From Conoideocrella luteorostrata (Eukaryota; Ascomycota; Sordariomycetes; Hypocreales; Clavicipitaceae), in contig JASWJB010000265.1 of assembly GCA_032433595.1 (NCBI GenBank), positions 1-61,372 of the forward strand: a DNA stretch of 61,372 nt, given 5' to 3'. A program made the position numbers and the translations under genes. Shown one piece after another: positions 1 to 11,735 of the stretch. Positions within the stretch are counted from its first letter, which is position 1; each line of letters opens with the position of its first letter. The notes under the pieces were generated by a model. It did not search any database and was not told where the DNA came from. It saw nothing but the letters and a program-made list of their open reading frames with translations.

Positions 1-187
1 GGCAGATTTGCCGGGTGCTTCGATTTGACAAGTAAACGAAACACAAGTCCTATTGAACAACCTGTTGAAATCATGAATTCATTGATGATACTCACCGATT
101 ACGCTATCATCAGCGCTGAAACCTCCGGACTTCTAGTTATAATCGATACCGAGTTTACTAGTTAGGCGTCACAGCGATCATGTATAC

Positions 188-413
188 TGTAGGAAGCACA
201 GGTGGTTCTGGTGATGAGAATCTCGATACCGAAGGGTCTTGCTTGAAGAAATGGGTAAAAGAAAAAACTATTCAATTCATCTGATCTGGGTTATCTAAGA
301 GAGAAGAAGAGGGAAGAGGAATGCCCCCGAGCGCGCCGTATGAAAGAGGTGCGCTAGGGTGGCCACGTGACATTGTCCGCAGTTGCTCGTCCGCTTGACG
401 AGGGATTCCAACA
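188..413 (+). mobile_element. Solo LTR, family 1 (copy a)
   Basis: A 226-bp element begins TGTAGGAA and ends TTCCAACA, so it has the TG...CA termini and short inverted ends of an LTR. It is flanked on both sides by the perfect 5-bp target duplication TATAC (183-187 and 414-418). Related copies lie at 41514-41727 and, inverted, at 51557-51758. No gag/pol sequence or partner LTR lies nearby, so it is a solo LTR left by recombination. The superfamily (Copia or Gypsy) cannot be told from the LTR alone. Confidence 0.88.
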
Positions 414-1275
414 TATACAGTGCCCCAGCAGTAATTCCAAGCCACCATTCTGCATGATTCGGTCGTTTATTGGCTCTGAATAACTGAAGGACCACGATAA
501 GACAATCTTGCGCGAGCCGTGGTGGTCTGAGTCGGATAAATTTGCTAAAGCACGTTGCATCTCGGCACAACGACGCAATGCCATGGTTCCGTATATAATA
601 CGCGTAGGTATTACCGGGACTGGATGCTTGATTGAATATTTCCTATCCTAATGAGAAATTAGCATATACTGTGTATGAATAAGCTGTCGAGGATATCTTT
701 ATAAACGAGAGCCTTATATGTTTTACTTTCACCTCTAATAGCCCTGATATGGAGTCCATCAGGATGCTTCATATACCCCCAGCATGCTGGAGTACGTAGC
801 TCCTCGTTAGTTTTCTGAGTATCATTGGCTTCGGACACAGAAAACCAGGAATTCAATCTTGACGCAGAACCCTACTTATTACTCTTGGATTGTAGAGGCA
901 CAGTAGAAGTATTCGTCAGATTGGCTTAATTGTTAGAAAGGAAGGACGACGCTCCAGTTGCCCGGAATTCTGCTTAGCAGACAAGAGGCTGGTGTGCAAT
1001 AGAACGAAGATAAAAAGAATGTATTAAGCATGGACCATTCTAAATCTAACTAGAGGGGAGAATACTGGCTATTTATAATAAAAACTAGCCATAATTCTTC
1101 CAGTTATATAGAATAGAAGAGAATAGAATAGAAACACCAAAGTGGGACAGAATAGAAGAGATGATTCTATAGCCCACTTGCGTAGGTTAACTTACTTACT
1201 TGTTGAGAAGCAAGGCAACTTACTAAGCTTGCTAGCTAGAAGAGCTACTAAGCTCAACAACTACTATTGCAGCTA
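414..1275. other. Intergenic, AT-rich, no gene seen
   Basis: No coding region with splice support or recognisable protein was found. The stretch 1030-1140 is AT-rich with short gaatagaa repetitions. The few short open frames lack family resemblance. Confidence 0.5.
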
Positions 1276-3759
1276 CTACTCCCCGAGATTCACACGCCGC
1301 AGCGGAGCCACTATCTCAGTATCCAGGTGGATGCAAGCGTCCAACTGTGTCAAGTTCTCGAACTGGACACCATCACCAAAGCCACCATTGAGGACTCTAA
1401 GACACTTGACTACAAGGCGAGTATAGTGGGCACCCATGGTAGCAGGGAGCTGCTGCTCGGCAAGGCCGACAAATGCATCTCTCAGGGCCTCGCCGCCATC
1501 TTCCTTCAGCAAACTGTTCAGCTCGTCCTCGGTTATTTTGTGGCTCTTTCGCTTTCCGGCTGTTCTCACGGCTTTTGCAACTGCGGTGCCGTCCCCCCCT
1601 TTCTGAACCTCTCGTTTCATAGCTTCCTCCAATCGTAGAGCAATTCGAAGGACCTCGGCACCGACACCCGTCTCCGTTACTACATTTTTAACTGCCGAAT
1701 TTATCGCTAGCTCTATATCCGCCAAGCCGGATGCGTCGATGCCCTCCACGCCCCTTACATCCTCCAGCGCTGTCTCCATTGCCCCCTTTAACTGATTAGC
1801 GGTCGCGGTGACGGACTCCTTGGCACTATTTACTGCCTTTCTTAATCGCCTGGCAGTCGCAATAGTGGCACTGCTATCTTGTTTGTCTTCTAGCGCCTCA
1901 TCTATTAGCACCTCCACTAGAGCTCCCCTTAGTCGATGGCTGGCCCCGTGATGGCCCTCTTTTCGCAGAACCCGGTTGTTCTCATCCCTCATTCGATCTG
2001 TAAGCAAATGACCGGTCTCTCCGTCGCCACCCACGTTTAGCGCGTCAAGCTCCTTCCCCAGCCGGAGAGCAGCCGCGATGCCGGCGTCTTCCTTCAAAGC
2101 CGACACTATGGTCTCCTTTACCTGACCGCCATCTCTTGTTGGGTGCTTCTTCAGTGCCTTCTGCAGGGCCGTCTTGAGTATTTCGACGGTTGCGACGCCA
2201 CCAGCTGATAAGAGGTGTGTCGAGGCGGTAGCCGATAAACACACGAGAGGATGCCAAAGTCCAATCTCTAGGAGGCATACGCCAAGGGCATATATGTCAT
2301 GGCCGAAGTTGTATGCGGTATTTGTGTCCGTATCTTGCTGGCTCGGGTGGCGGTACACCTTGATATGCCAGTCGTTCTCGGACGGCCCGGCGCGGTGGGA
2401 AGTCGCTCCATGCTGCTTCGCCTCCGACCAATGTGTCAGAATGGGGACAATAGAGTCTTGCGGAAGCCACTGCTCCAATCTACCTGGTGGTGGTGGCATA
2501 TCCGGCGAGTTCGTTTTGCGGCCTTGATTTTCGGTCGTTCCAGAGCCCATGCCGTCCTTGTCCGAGTCCTTATTCTTCCCGCGGTCCTTATCCTTTTCCT
2601 TCCAACCGCGACCCGAAAAACTACGTCTCATTCGCAAGGGTAGTTGTTTTATGAAATTTCCACGGCCTCCCTCGTTCTCCTCTGCCTGCTCACCCACTTT
2701 GCCCTTCACCGTCGGCTTACCATCCTCCGCAACATTGTCAGTGGAGGCAGTTTTGAGGTCGGCTTGGACGGGTACCGTTGCTGTCTTCGGTTCGTTTTTA
2801 GATCGGAGGAGGAGGATGGTGTCTCCTCGTAGGTTCTTATGCATGAGATTGGATGTGTGTAGCATAAAGACCATATCGGCGAGCTGCCGAGCGAGGTCGA
2901 AGCGTTTCTCTAGCGACGCGACGCGGCCTTTGGTCACATCGTCCGAAATAGCAGTCTGTAGCGTCGTAGGGATATTGGTTTTGGTGACGGCATTGCAGGG
3001 CAACCTGAACAGGAGTTCGCTTCCTTTAAACCCCAGACACGGAAGAATGCCCGTTGCGAAGCCACCGCCAGCGCTGCCAATCCTCTTGCCTAGAAGCCCT
3101 GCCACTGTCTTGATGACCTTATTGTCGACACTGCGAAGGTCGTCCACTAGCACCATCACGTTCGTTTTCTTCCTCGTAGCCAGAGGTTGGTATTCGGCTT
3201 GCATCATGTATAGCTGTGGTGCGTTTAAGATTGTACTTTTTCGGCCATGGCACACGAGAACTCCGTCTTCCAGCTCTTCGACCATGACATTCGTTTGCAG
3301 GCGATTGCTGAGGTCAAATAGATGAAGTCTGTCCAAGAGTTTACCTGCGCGCGTCTCAATCCGGCCGAGGCTCACGTAGGCCGAGGCTCACGTAGGCCGA
3401 GGCTCACGTAGGCCGTCCTCGCCGGAAATTGCGAAGAGCAAACGACGGCCGGTGGTCCCTGGTTGCGTACTTTTGAGTCGCGACTTGATCTCATCCAAGT
3501 CCGCCTCAAGTTTATCAGCCAAACTTTTCAGCGCATTGACGAAGCTCTCATCGAGATCGGAGGAGATCAACGCATCGACGGTTTTGATCAATGCATCGGC
3601 TCTCTCCTTTGTGATATTCAGGAAGCCCTCGTTGGTGCTGTTCCACACCTCGGGCGCGTTCTTGTACTTTTTGATGGTCGTCCACAACCATCTGGCCGTG
3701 TTGTAGGCGGTCGAGGCCAGACTCAAGGTCGAGTCCGCAATAGCAAGGCCGTCAGCCAT
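1276..3759 (-). CDS. HeLo-like domain / pseudokinase protein (fungal cell-death type)
   Basis: Two collinear frames join through a predicted 63-bp intron (3345-3407, GTGAGC...GCGCAG) to give 806 aa. The N-terminal ~117 residues (MADGLAIADSTLSL...) form an all-helical HeLo-like or STAND-N-type domain. The next part is a degenerate kinase: HKNLRGDTILLL replaces the HRDLKxxN catalytic loop, so the catalytic Asp is lost, and DIYALGVCLLEIGLW is the helix-F motif typical of fungal HeLo-kinase proteins. A charged low-complexity insert (about 100 residues, K/D/E/G-rich) splits the kinase lobe. A helical Ala/Glu-rich C-terminal extension of about 250 residues follows. In related fungal proteins the HeLo-like domain disrupts membranes in incompatibility or necroptosis-like death; that role is inferred here. 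If the intron is not spliced, TGA in the 16-bp repeat array separates the two parts and the gene is broken. No clear branch site is visible. Confidence 0.62.
3365..3412 (-). repeat. Three perfect 16-bp tandem repeats spanning a splice donor
   Basis: The unit CCGAGGCTCACGTAGG (plus strand) occurs three times without mismatch. Each unit carries GTGAGC on the minus strand, which is a good 5' splice site. The array overlaps the start of the predicted intron at 3345-3407. Because 16 is not a multiple of 3, only the first unit's donor joins the two coding parts in frame. Confidence 0.9.
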
Positions 3760-4873
3760 CTCCGCGATCGTGACGAGAAAGGACTTGATGGGTGCGCTGG
3801 TCTCAACCGTGGCTGCTTCGTCCAGTTATAACTAAACTGTCTAACCTCGCACATAATGTGACGACTGGGTAGGCCCCAATAGCACTGCTGCTATTGGCCA
3901 TGATGGGTTGGAAAATCAGGTTATCTTCGCATCCATGTGCTGCAGCCGAAATGCAACATGCCAGGAGAGTTATGTGGAGAAGGGCAAGCGCTTATTCGTT
4001 GATATATGAGGTCCTACAAGAGTGCGGAAAAAACATGCGGAATTGTGCTGAGCCCCTACATGATGCTCATAAAGCGTGGCGGTTGACCTCGAGGGGGGGC
4101 ATTTTCCTGCTACACAAGGCTGCCCAGCCATCGCAGGAGACTTCTCAAGTAGATAGGAGATTGTGGAGTCGATCAGTCCCAGTAATGCTCCTTTATTTGC
4201 TACAATGAAGTAGCGGTGCAAAACTCGTTAGTGACAGCGAAACGGTGCGTATTCACCACGGGTGAGCACTGCCACCGGTTAGGATGCGCTAATGGCTCTG
4301 TCAGTACTCCATAGAGGGGGTGTAGCTTTTGAAGACATTCGGGTGACAAGCAACTGCCGTTGTTGAGCCAAGCAGCATTGAATTCGATGTGACGGCGGCG
4401 TGTGCCGCCGTCCTGCATAAGTGCCCGACTTTAGACGTGGTGGCGGCCGGTCATTCTTCGAGGTCACACAAAGCCACTGTAACGGGAGCAATAGTTCAAG
4501 CCTTGTTCCATAGAACACGAAGCAAGGCGCAGCACGGTCTGCTCAATAGGTTAGTTGTCCGATGCGGACTTTCGCGTGGCTGCGTAGGCTTGGGGGCTTA
4601 AACAACAGGTTTTGTATTATTAGAACAGGCACCAGCGTCCGATGTGGCCTTTACAAAGACATATCAAGCTTCCGTCGTGGGCTGTGCAAAATAAATAAAT
4701 GCAAAATTTAGCACACCGCGATACCGGATGTATACCTTACTCGACTGGGCGTTCGCCTCACTTTTAGGCGGGGAATGCTATGCCTGAATGTTATATGAAC
4801 CACACGAACAGAGAATAAAAATCATGTCAGGAATACCAAAAAACCCCAAAACACCAAACGAATCTTTAAAACA
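3760..4873. other. Intergenic, no gene seen
   Basis: Short open frames on both strands overlap one another and show no family motif or plausible exon structure. The region holds the divergent promoters of the HeLo-like gene (minus) and the membrane-protein gene (plus). Confidence 0.5.
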
Positions 4874-6178
4874 ATGTCTTCTCCAAGCCCGCTGAATCGT
4901 CTCTTCAGCCTACGGGCAGTACCGTCTGTCACGACAGCCGGTGCAAGCATCTTTCTTTTGGTCGTGTCTCTTGTCATTGGCGTCGTGGCCGTACGATTTC
5001 CCAGAACATCCACGCCATGGAGTTTCATAGGCTGCTGGGTCTTCTTTGGCATCGTTGTGCTCGTCTTGGGAGCGATAGACCTCGTTCGACGCTGGCTAAC
5101 ACACAGCGCCAAGCCTCCACGAAGCCCCAACTTGACCAACACGGTTCTGACAGCGGTCATTACCATTTTCGTGCTTCCTATTCTATTTTGGTTCATCTGG
5201 TATCCCAAATTGAACGAAACAGCTGTCGCCCTGGTGGAAGATTCCGTCGTAAGGAACATCGTTAACCTTGAACGAATGAACCATTTCTGACCAGTGCTTG
5301 TTTGACAGGATGAAGCTGCGTTTCCCTCAATTGCTCTATTCCAACGATCTGACTGGTCCTCTCAAGCGAATATTACAGTCAACCCTCCTCCGAAGTGCTT
5401 CACCGGGTGGCATAACGAAACGGCTTTACCATGCTCCAGAGTTGCACCCGGAGCTCCCTGTTCCTGCGCACACAGCTGGGACAACGAGATCGAAGAGCGT
5501 TTTGTGTGGGGTAACACCACATATAGAAGGCTATCTCTCGTTTCTACTAAGGACGTGGTCTCTAAAAGACCATCCACCTTGATGATCGCCCAAGCCTTTT
5601 TCAACTGTGAGTTTCCACCGCGGTCAACCGCATTCAATCCAATCTCCCGATCTGCTGCTTACGCATGAAAAACACGCAGACAACAAGACAAAGGCAGTCC
5701 AAGATTCTTCTCGCGCCTCTTCTCCAGGTCTCTGGATTGCTGTGCACGACCCACAGCTTACCATCACCCAAGCCCTCGAAGCAGGATACACTCGCATGCA
5801 GCTGTTCAACGCCAACAGCGAGACAGCCGTCAATGTAGGATTACTGAGACGGGAGTCAGTCAATGGGCAGACGGTGTATGATTATCAGCTTTCCATTTCG
5901 TCCGTCTCGGCGTCAGATTTGCCGTGCGATGTGAGTGCCCAAGGCGGAGCCACAGCTGCGTGCTTTGCGTCTCTGATCGTACAGTTCCCTACTTTTGATC
6001 GCGCCACACTGAAAACCGATTACGTTATCAAATGGACGGTAGGTCTCTTCTTCGAATCATTATCATACTGCATATAGCTAACGTTTGGTAGGACGCGGTT
6101 GCAGAAGCGGGTGCATGGTTTTCCTTTTTCCAAATTGTCGGCTGGATTTTCTCAGGGCTGGCTGTTAAAATAGATTAG
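4874..6178 (+). CDS. Multi-pass membrane protein of unknown function
   Basis: Four exons (4874-5248, 5309-5606, 5680-6038, 6092-6178) join in phase to 372 aa. The introns are 60, 73 and 53 bp, with GTAAGG, GTGAGT and GTAGGT donors and AG acceptors. Two membrane segments lie at about residues 18-42 and 48-70, a third at about 92-110, and a final one at the C-terminus (WFSFFQIVGWIFSGLAV). Between the third and last is a soluble domain of about 230 residues with several N-glycosylation sequons (NIT, NET, NTT, NKT) and paired cysteines, so it probably faces the lumen or cell exterior. I do not recognise the family. It stands alone between long gene-poor stretches. The start is the only in-frame ATG ahead of the first membrane segment. 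Confidence 0.75.
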
Positions 6179-8135
6179 ATACGACGGATCATTGACATGA
6201 TACTGCTTCGTGGAGTTATTTTGGCACAGTTTGTATTTGAAGAGGCCAATTATTGTTCGATGTTGATAGAATGGCTTAGAACTTCACGAAGCGTAGTTTT
6301 TATAACATAATGAGATAGAGCAACCATATAGTAAACAGCCTGCGGTATAGACTGATTTATAGCCGTATGCGTTCTCTGAGTTTACGACTTAATGCATTGT
6401 GGGTAACTGGTGTGTGTTTAGAAACGAACCTCTAGGGTGGCCAAGGCAATCTCACGTGAATTTTGGCCACAACCGGATCGGTCTGATTAAATGGATTAGC
6501 TATAAGAAGGATTCTAGCCTAATTGTCTAAGTAGATCAACAAATTTCCCCTTCATACTTGAATTGCGCCTCTTTTCAGGGTCCTGCTCCTGTGCCTATCA
6601 TAATTAAATTGCTCTATTGAAGTGTGTATTTGCCGGATAACTACTTGTTCGGCGTCCGGACCATTTGATCTTATTATATAGAAGATCTCTACGGATTGAT
6701 GCAGGTCTCTGACGAGACCTACATCGAATTGAACCCCCTTGCTGGTTGCATGTAACCGGCCGCTTGTAGAAAGAAGATGTCGAAATTGTATTTCTAGGTA
6801 GTTGTTGAAAAGCCGTTCGACTGGCGACCATGGTCTCGGGTCTCTGTCTCTTTTCTTGGTCGTGAATGGCGACGGACTTATTGGCTAAGAAAAGTACAAG
6901 AGCATATGCTCAGCAAGTGCGTTACTGGAATAACCTATTTATCGAGGTTCTTCATCCGCGTCTTACCCTCGCAGGTAGCTACATTTTTACGCACTCACGA
7001 GACGCGGGTAGGTAATATGGACGAGAAATTTACTTGATTTAAGGTGTTTTCTACCTCTTTACCTGAAGACGCTTGGCAAACCAGCCAATCCCCGCACCTT
7101 CACACGGCTCCTTGATGTGTTGAGAGCCAAGTGGCATCTGAACAATGTAGGCCACCAACCTGCATGGGCACCAGCTGCCATTCCCCTCTGCATGACTGTC
7201 TTACTTCTCACGCAAGGGACTGTGTGGTCGGGTAAAAGGAACCCACGAAGCAGTGCCACGCTACAGGGGCGTCAGAGTTCGTACATCTGCAACAGTCGAT
7301 CGACCCCTCGCAAAACCAGGTAGCGGCGGCAGCGGTGGCAGGGTCGCCTGATCGCGATGGTAGCAAACAGTGTCAAACTTGCTTTTGAGACTCATAGTTC
7401 GTACATAGGGGTATTAGTTGCGGAGATGGTGCAAAAATATACCTAGCATCAATTCCGTCTGAGGTTGATTTGACAAAATTTACGGCAGACTTCCATTATC
7501 CTGTGGATAGCGTTCCATCTGTACGATTGCTCGACAACCCAGTGCCTTGCAACTGCTCACCCAATGCCTCCGTGGATGCGGACGAGAACTCGTGACAGTC
7601 AGTGACGTTGTCACACGTTGCTACTTAGTGTCCGGATGAACTGGACGCGGAGCAAGCCAGCCGACCACAGAGAAAATGTGGTGTCCCGTTGAGCGCTAGA
7701 AACCGAGATTGAGTTGCTACAAAGCAGTTCAGGTCACAAGAGACGCTAATCGCGGGCGGTCTCGGTGATACAACATTGCGCTGGTGGATGTTTAATCGGG
7801 TATCAAATTTGTGTCGTTGGTTGCATTCTTCAAGACGTTCTTCTTGAGAAATCGCGACAGTCTCATCTTGGAATGATGAACCACCTCCACGAAAAAGAAA
7901 TATCGCAGCAATCTATGCCCTCCGCCTTCTCCGAGCTAGCGTTCGTCGGGAGCTTCTATCTGGCTGCGATGACTGTGGTGACTGTACACCATGTCTAGCT
8001 GGCTTGGCAACTTCTGGTTATGACCTGCAGGCATGGATGCAAGCGTATACCCAGAACACAGCAGCGTGTCTGGTTGTCTTGGCTTGGATGTTCTGACTGG
8101 TAGCCTAGATAGCCATGACAGGTTAGCTTACTTCG
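6179..8135. other. Intergenic, partly old repeat
   Basis: The part 6411-6830 is a diverged copy of repeat family 3 (see separate entry). Beyond it no gene is seen. Short frames at 7059-7323 and 7765-7998 lack family motifs or a matching exon structure. Confidence 0.5.
6411..6830 (+). repeat. Diverged copy of repeat family 3
   Basis: It shares ordered blocks with the copies at 59655-60050 and 60358-60765: ACCTCTAGGGT near the left end, a TTAGCTATAAG block, GACCATTTGATC, and AGATCTCTACG further right. The similarity is patchy, suggesting an old copy. The right border is not clear. Confidence 0.5.
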
Positions 8136-9584
8136 TCATGTCATGGTCTCATGCTCTACATCTTCGTACCTAACGTGATAGTCTGAGCCAAAGACTCGCG
8201 GCGCAATCCGCAACAAGATAAGTCGCATGGTCGGCAAGCATGTGCATATGAAGCCAACACAGAGCTCGATGCTGGACCACCGAACTATGCCCCACAGATC
8301 CCAGGTAGGATTTGCTGTTGACGCAAATTGAACGATCGATCGAAGTCGTAGGAACGAGACAATCGTGACGCTGTTTGTAAAAGCCCACGGTCAGCACGTA
8401 TTGCCTTGCATCTTCCAGTTTTCCTGGTGTTGTCAAGCGCTTGCAATTGAGAGACTCACATTGCGCCTGTTAAGAACATTAAAGCAACCCCGGCTTTCTT
8501 CTTCCAATGAAGTTTGAGTCTTCTGACCTGGCTGAGAGGGATGGCAAGAAGCCAAAAATCCGATGCCACGGTAATCGCACCATTGGCCCAACCGGCCGCG
8601 TTGATGTTGGCACAATATCCATCGCGGAGAGGGCCGTCAGAGAAGTCGAACTTGTTCCAATGGTAGCTAATTGGAGTACATTGAAAGGTGGCGGCAACCA
8701 TGAATGCAAAACTGAACGCGACGTGGAACGCGACAGTCCCCCAAAGTAGGCGGCGAATCGTGGTTCCCGAGAAGATGTTGAGATAGAAAAAGCACAACGA
8801 CAACTTTAGTTGGGCCATTAGAAAAATGTAAAGAATCTGCATGGCATAGAAGTAGGCGCCAAATGCCCGCAAATCAGACCGGCTTACACCCCAGAGATCC
8901 TTGCCTAATCCATGGGCCGTCAAGCCAGTCATTGTCAGTACAATAGTCGTTATGCCAATGGGAACTGCACTTAGAATTATCCAGTCATCCGATTCCAGGT
9001 GTTGTTTGGCGCCGTAAATGTGTTTGAAGTGGAGGCGAATGGTGACGATTACTGCTGCAAATGTTCCCAGTACAATCATCATGATGTTGTACTGCACTGC
9101 TCGGTCTCGAGGAGCGATTTGGCATATGGTTTTAGTACTATTGTTGACATCTACGAGCGCGCGGTGCAAATCAGCATTGGAGAAGTACAGAAACAGTTTG
9201 ACATATCGGGCACTTACATAAAGCCTCGGGAAGAGTGCAGGCAGCAAGAATTCTGTCGTCGCTGAGACTCTCTGCTTCCACTTGGCAAATACAGCTAATG
9301 TTGGACAACGGGCAAGACTCTGCTAAACTTGACCGCTACAAATCAAAGGTCCAGTTGTCAGCATACTAGGTCTGAGAATGGCTAGACGTCCATTCGAAGG
9401 CACTCACAGCGCAAGAGGGCAGCTTTGCCAGCTCTTCCGCCCAGCTGCTGTCCGTTGGTACCGCAATGGACACTGCTTGTTCCGCCAATAGTAGTACTGA
9501 GAGCACCAATAAAAGGAGACTTTTAGACCCAAATACTACTCCAGGGAGCGAGCCAAAGCTCCTCCTTCGCCGAGACCGCTCCAT
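8136..9584 (-). CDS. CFEM-domain Pth11-like fungal rhodopsin/GPCR
   Basis: Four exons (9584-9408, 9335-9218, 9150-8460, 8370-8136) join in phase to 406 aa. The introns are 72, 67 and 89 bp, with CTGAC or CTGAT branch sites in each. Residues about 20-42 are a signal peptide. A CFEM-like cysteine module follows (LAKLPSCA, then SCPLSNISCICQ, then LAACTLPEAL), which is the usual CFEM-to-receptor join. The remainder is the seven-helix fungal rhodopsin-family domain with QCTPISYHWNKFD and, across the last intron, a conserved NPTWDLWGIVRWSSIELCVG block. Proteins of this group (Pth11-like) are plasma-membrane receptors for surface or nutrient cues, often linked to host sensing. The C-terminal tail is short (about 15 residues after the last helix), so cytosolic signalling regions may be reduced, or a further small exon may exist. 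Confidence 0.9.
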
Positions 9585-10181
9585 GCTGGAGTTGGTGTGT
9601 CAGTTATTCGTATATCGTCGGCAACAACAATTGCTTCGTGTTTGTAGCCAACGTCTGATGCCGTAATTAAGATGGTGACTACACAGGGAAATCGCGCGGT
9701 CGGGGAAACCCTTGGCCGTTATGCGGTGAATTAATTTCTCGTGCGGGCGGAGAAGTAAAGACCATGACGACTCCTTACGCCCTGCTGGACCGAAGTCTTT
9801 CAGAAAGTCAGGAGACTTGTGTGCTCGAGGCGTTGTTGAAAGCGATGCCTCAAGCCGTTTTAATCCTCATCCAAGGCGGCCTAGAGATGGAATGCCGCCA
9901 AGCTCCAAAAATGCTGCAATCGGCTGAGATGGGATTGATTAGGGGATTTGGAGGGGGGAAGCATAAATGGTCGCGTCGTTTCCTACATTGCCAATCCCCG
10001 TCCGTGGAGGCGCATGGTAACTTGGACCCAAACACATGCACGAGTCATCTCGATTGACAGCGGGGGGTGCCGTGCGCAATGAGCCTGCAGTGGACGACAG
10101 CCCCCCCAAGCCCTTCCAATGCGGCGCCCCATGCGGGGGACAAAATACGGTACCCAGTGCAGCGTGGCCAGGCAAGGCGTC

Positions 10182-10254
10182 GACAAATTAATCGAGACGT
10201 CCAAGGCAGAGGCAGAGGGCGCTGGGTCGGGCCCGATGTCTCGATTAATCTGTC
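10182..10254. repeat. Inverted repeat, 17-bp arms
   Basis: GACAAATTAATCGAGAC at 10182-10198 pairs with GTCTCGATTAATCTGTC at 10238-10254, with one mismatch and a 39-bp GC-rich loop. The right arm runs on into GTCAGGCGCG...TGTCGGG, which reappears at 11152. Confidence 0.75.
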
Positions 10255-10936
10255 AGGCGCGCGTGTCGGGCTGGCCGTGGGAGTCACGTAAATTGTCCCC
10301 AGGATGCCCTCCAGCCACGTCGCCCCGGCTTTTGGAGCGGGGATCGGACAAGCTCAAGACGACCCAATGAGCTGCGGGCCCTTCCTTCAACTGGCCTGAT
10401 GATCGCCGGGTTCGACAGCACTCCAGACGGCATGGATGGATATGTCACATGTGCGTGCATGATCTAGGTTGAAAAGGACGGACGAACGAGACCAGAGCGA
10501 TAACGCCGTTGCATCCCCCTTTTCGTGGTCCTTTTTTTTTTCCTTTTTTTTTTTTCTCCCGCAGGAGGAAGATCTTCTCGAGACCAGATTGCGTGGTAGA
10601 CGGGCCCTACCTAACCTCGCAGGGATAGCACGGTTATCATACAGCACTAAAGCAAAATCTAGTACAGTTCTCTAGTGTCTAGGTATGGCGCAGTGGATCA
10701 TGCACTTCAGCCCGGCAAATATGGCACTTGGCCCACCCACTATACTACAATATTTGTCGACTGGCCATATTTACCCGGGTCCATGCACTTGGGCTTCTTT
10801 CGGCCCCAGCCCCCGAGTTCCGAGCAAATGAACTGACTAGAAAGGACGCCGCTTGGATTCCTTTGGAATCCTTCTGCCTAACCAGTTGAGGGTGAAGGGC
10901 CAGTCTTAGTTTTCTATTGTTGAGGGCAAAGCTGGC

Positions 10937-11157
10937 GACAAATTAATCGGTTAGACCCACCTGTCCAAACTCTTTTACATTATTATACGAACCCAAGTGA
11001 AAAGCGGAGATTTTAATATGGCTTCTTAGAGCCTTTTATTTCCTAGCTGGCGATGTGATTTTCATCGAAACCGGGCCACAATCCAAGGTGTTGTTGCGTG
11101 GCAGCCATAGGAGTCAAATTCGAAGGTTGCGGGGGCTCGACCCGGTTCATTTGTCAG
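10937..11157. repeat. Second, looser copy of the GACAAATTAATCG inverted repeat
   Basis: GACAAATTAATCGG at 10937 faces CCGGTTCATTTGTCAGGCGCG at 11142-11162. The right flank shares TGTCAGGCGCG and TGTCGGG with the element at 10251. It may be a second copy of the same small element with a longer interior. Confidence 0.4.
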
Positions 11158-11280
11158 GCGCGTGTCGGGTTACTCCGTCAATCTGGACAAAACTGTGCAA
11201 AAGGGTGTGGTTCAAAGAAGGGGACTAACTACTCCGTAGTAAACGGTTATACGTCAGTTGCCAGCTACTGCATCACGTCC

Positions 11281-11557
11281 GTATCTCCCAGAATTCCGAG
11301 AGGCTCCCAGTTATGTGTCTGTGGCGCTGCTAGGCCAATAGGATTCAGCGATTAATGGGTACTTTGTTTACCAACCAACTTCCCTAATGCGAGTACTAAA
11401 AGTGCCTACTATATCCCTGTTATTTACAGATCGCTACGGAGTACAGCGCCGTAGGTACGTTTTGGTAGGTTGCGCGGGTCACTGAAAGTCCCTGGCCAGA
11501 ACGTCCCAAGTGGGCCTGGGATACATGCTGGGAGCCTCTCGGAATTCTAGGATATAG
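11281..11557. mobile_element. Possible MITE with terminal inverted repeats
   Basis: A perfect 21-bp inverted pair (AGAATTCCGAGAGGCTCCCAG at 11290-11310, its complement at 11528-11548) extends outward with a few mismatches to about 29 bp per arm. The ~277-bp span has no coding capacity and is typical of a miniature DNA transposon. No clean target duplication was found. Confidence 0.6.
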
Positions 11558-11735
11558 TTCAACCACCATCCCCCCGCGCGTGGACAACAAGGGCCTCAAA
11601 GCTGTGGCTCGTCTTGATCGTCGTTGTGGCAGTGGCGATCAGTTGGCTCTGCGGCCCCGGCCAATCAGTTCCCGTTAGAGAAATGCCGCCGTCGTCATCT
11701 CTCTCGTAATTTTATGTTGACACGGATTGCATTCA

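Larger units (their letters stand above)
9585..11735. other. Gene-poor stretch with inverted-repeat elements
   Basis: No gene is seen. The stretch holds a GC-rich hairpin (10182-10254), a related inverted pair (10937-11157), a terminal-inverted-repeat element (11281-11557) and a pyrimidine-rich T/C run at 10531-10559. The palindromic half-site TACGGAGTA occurs at 11230 and 11435. Confidence 0.6.
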
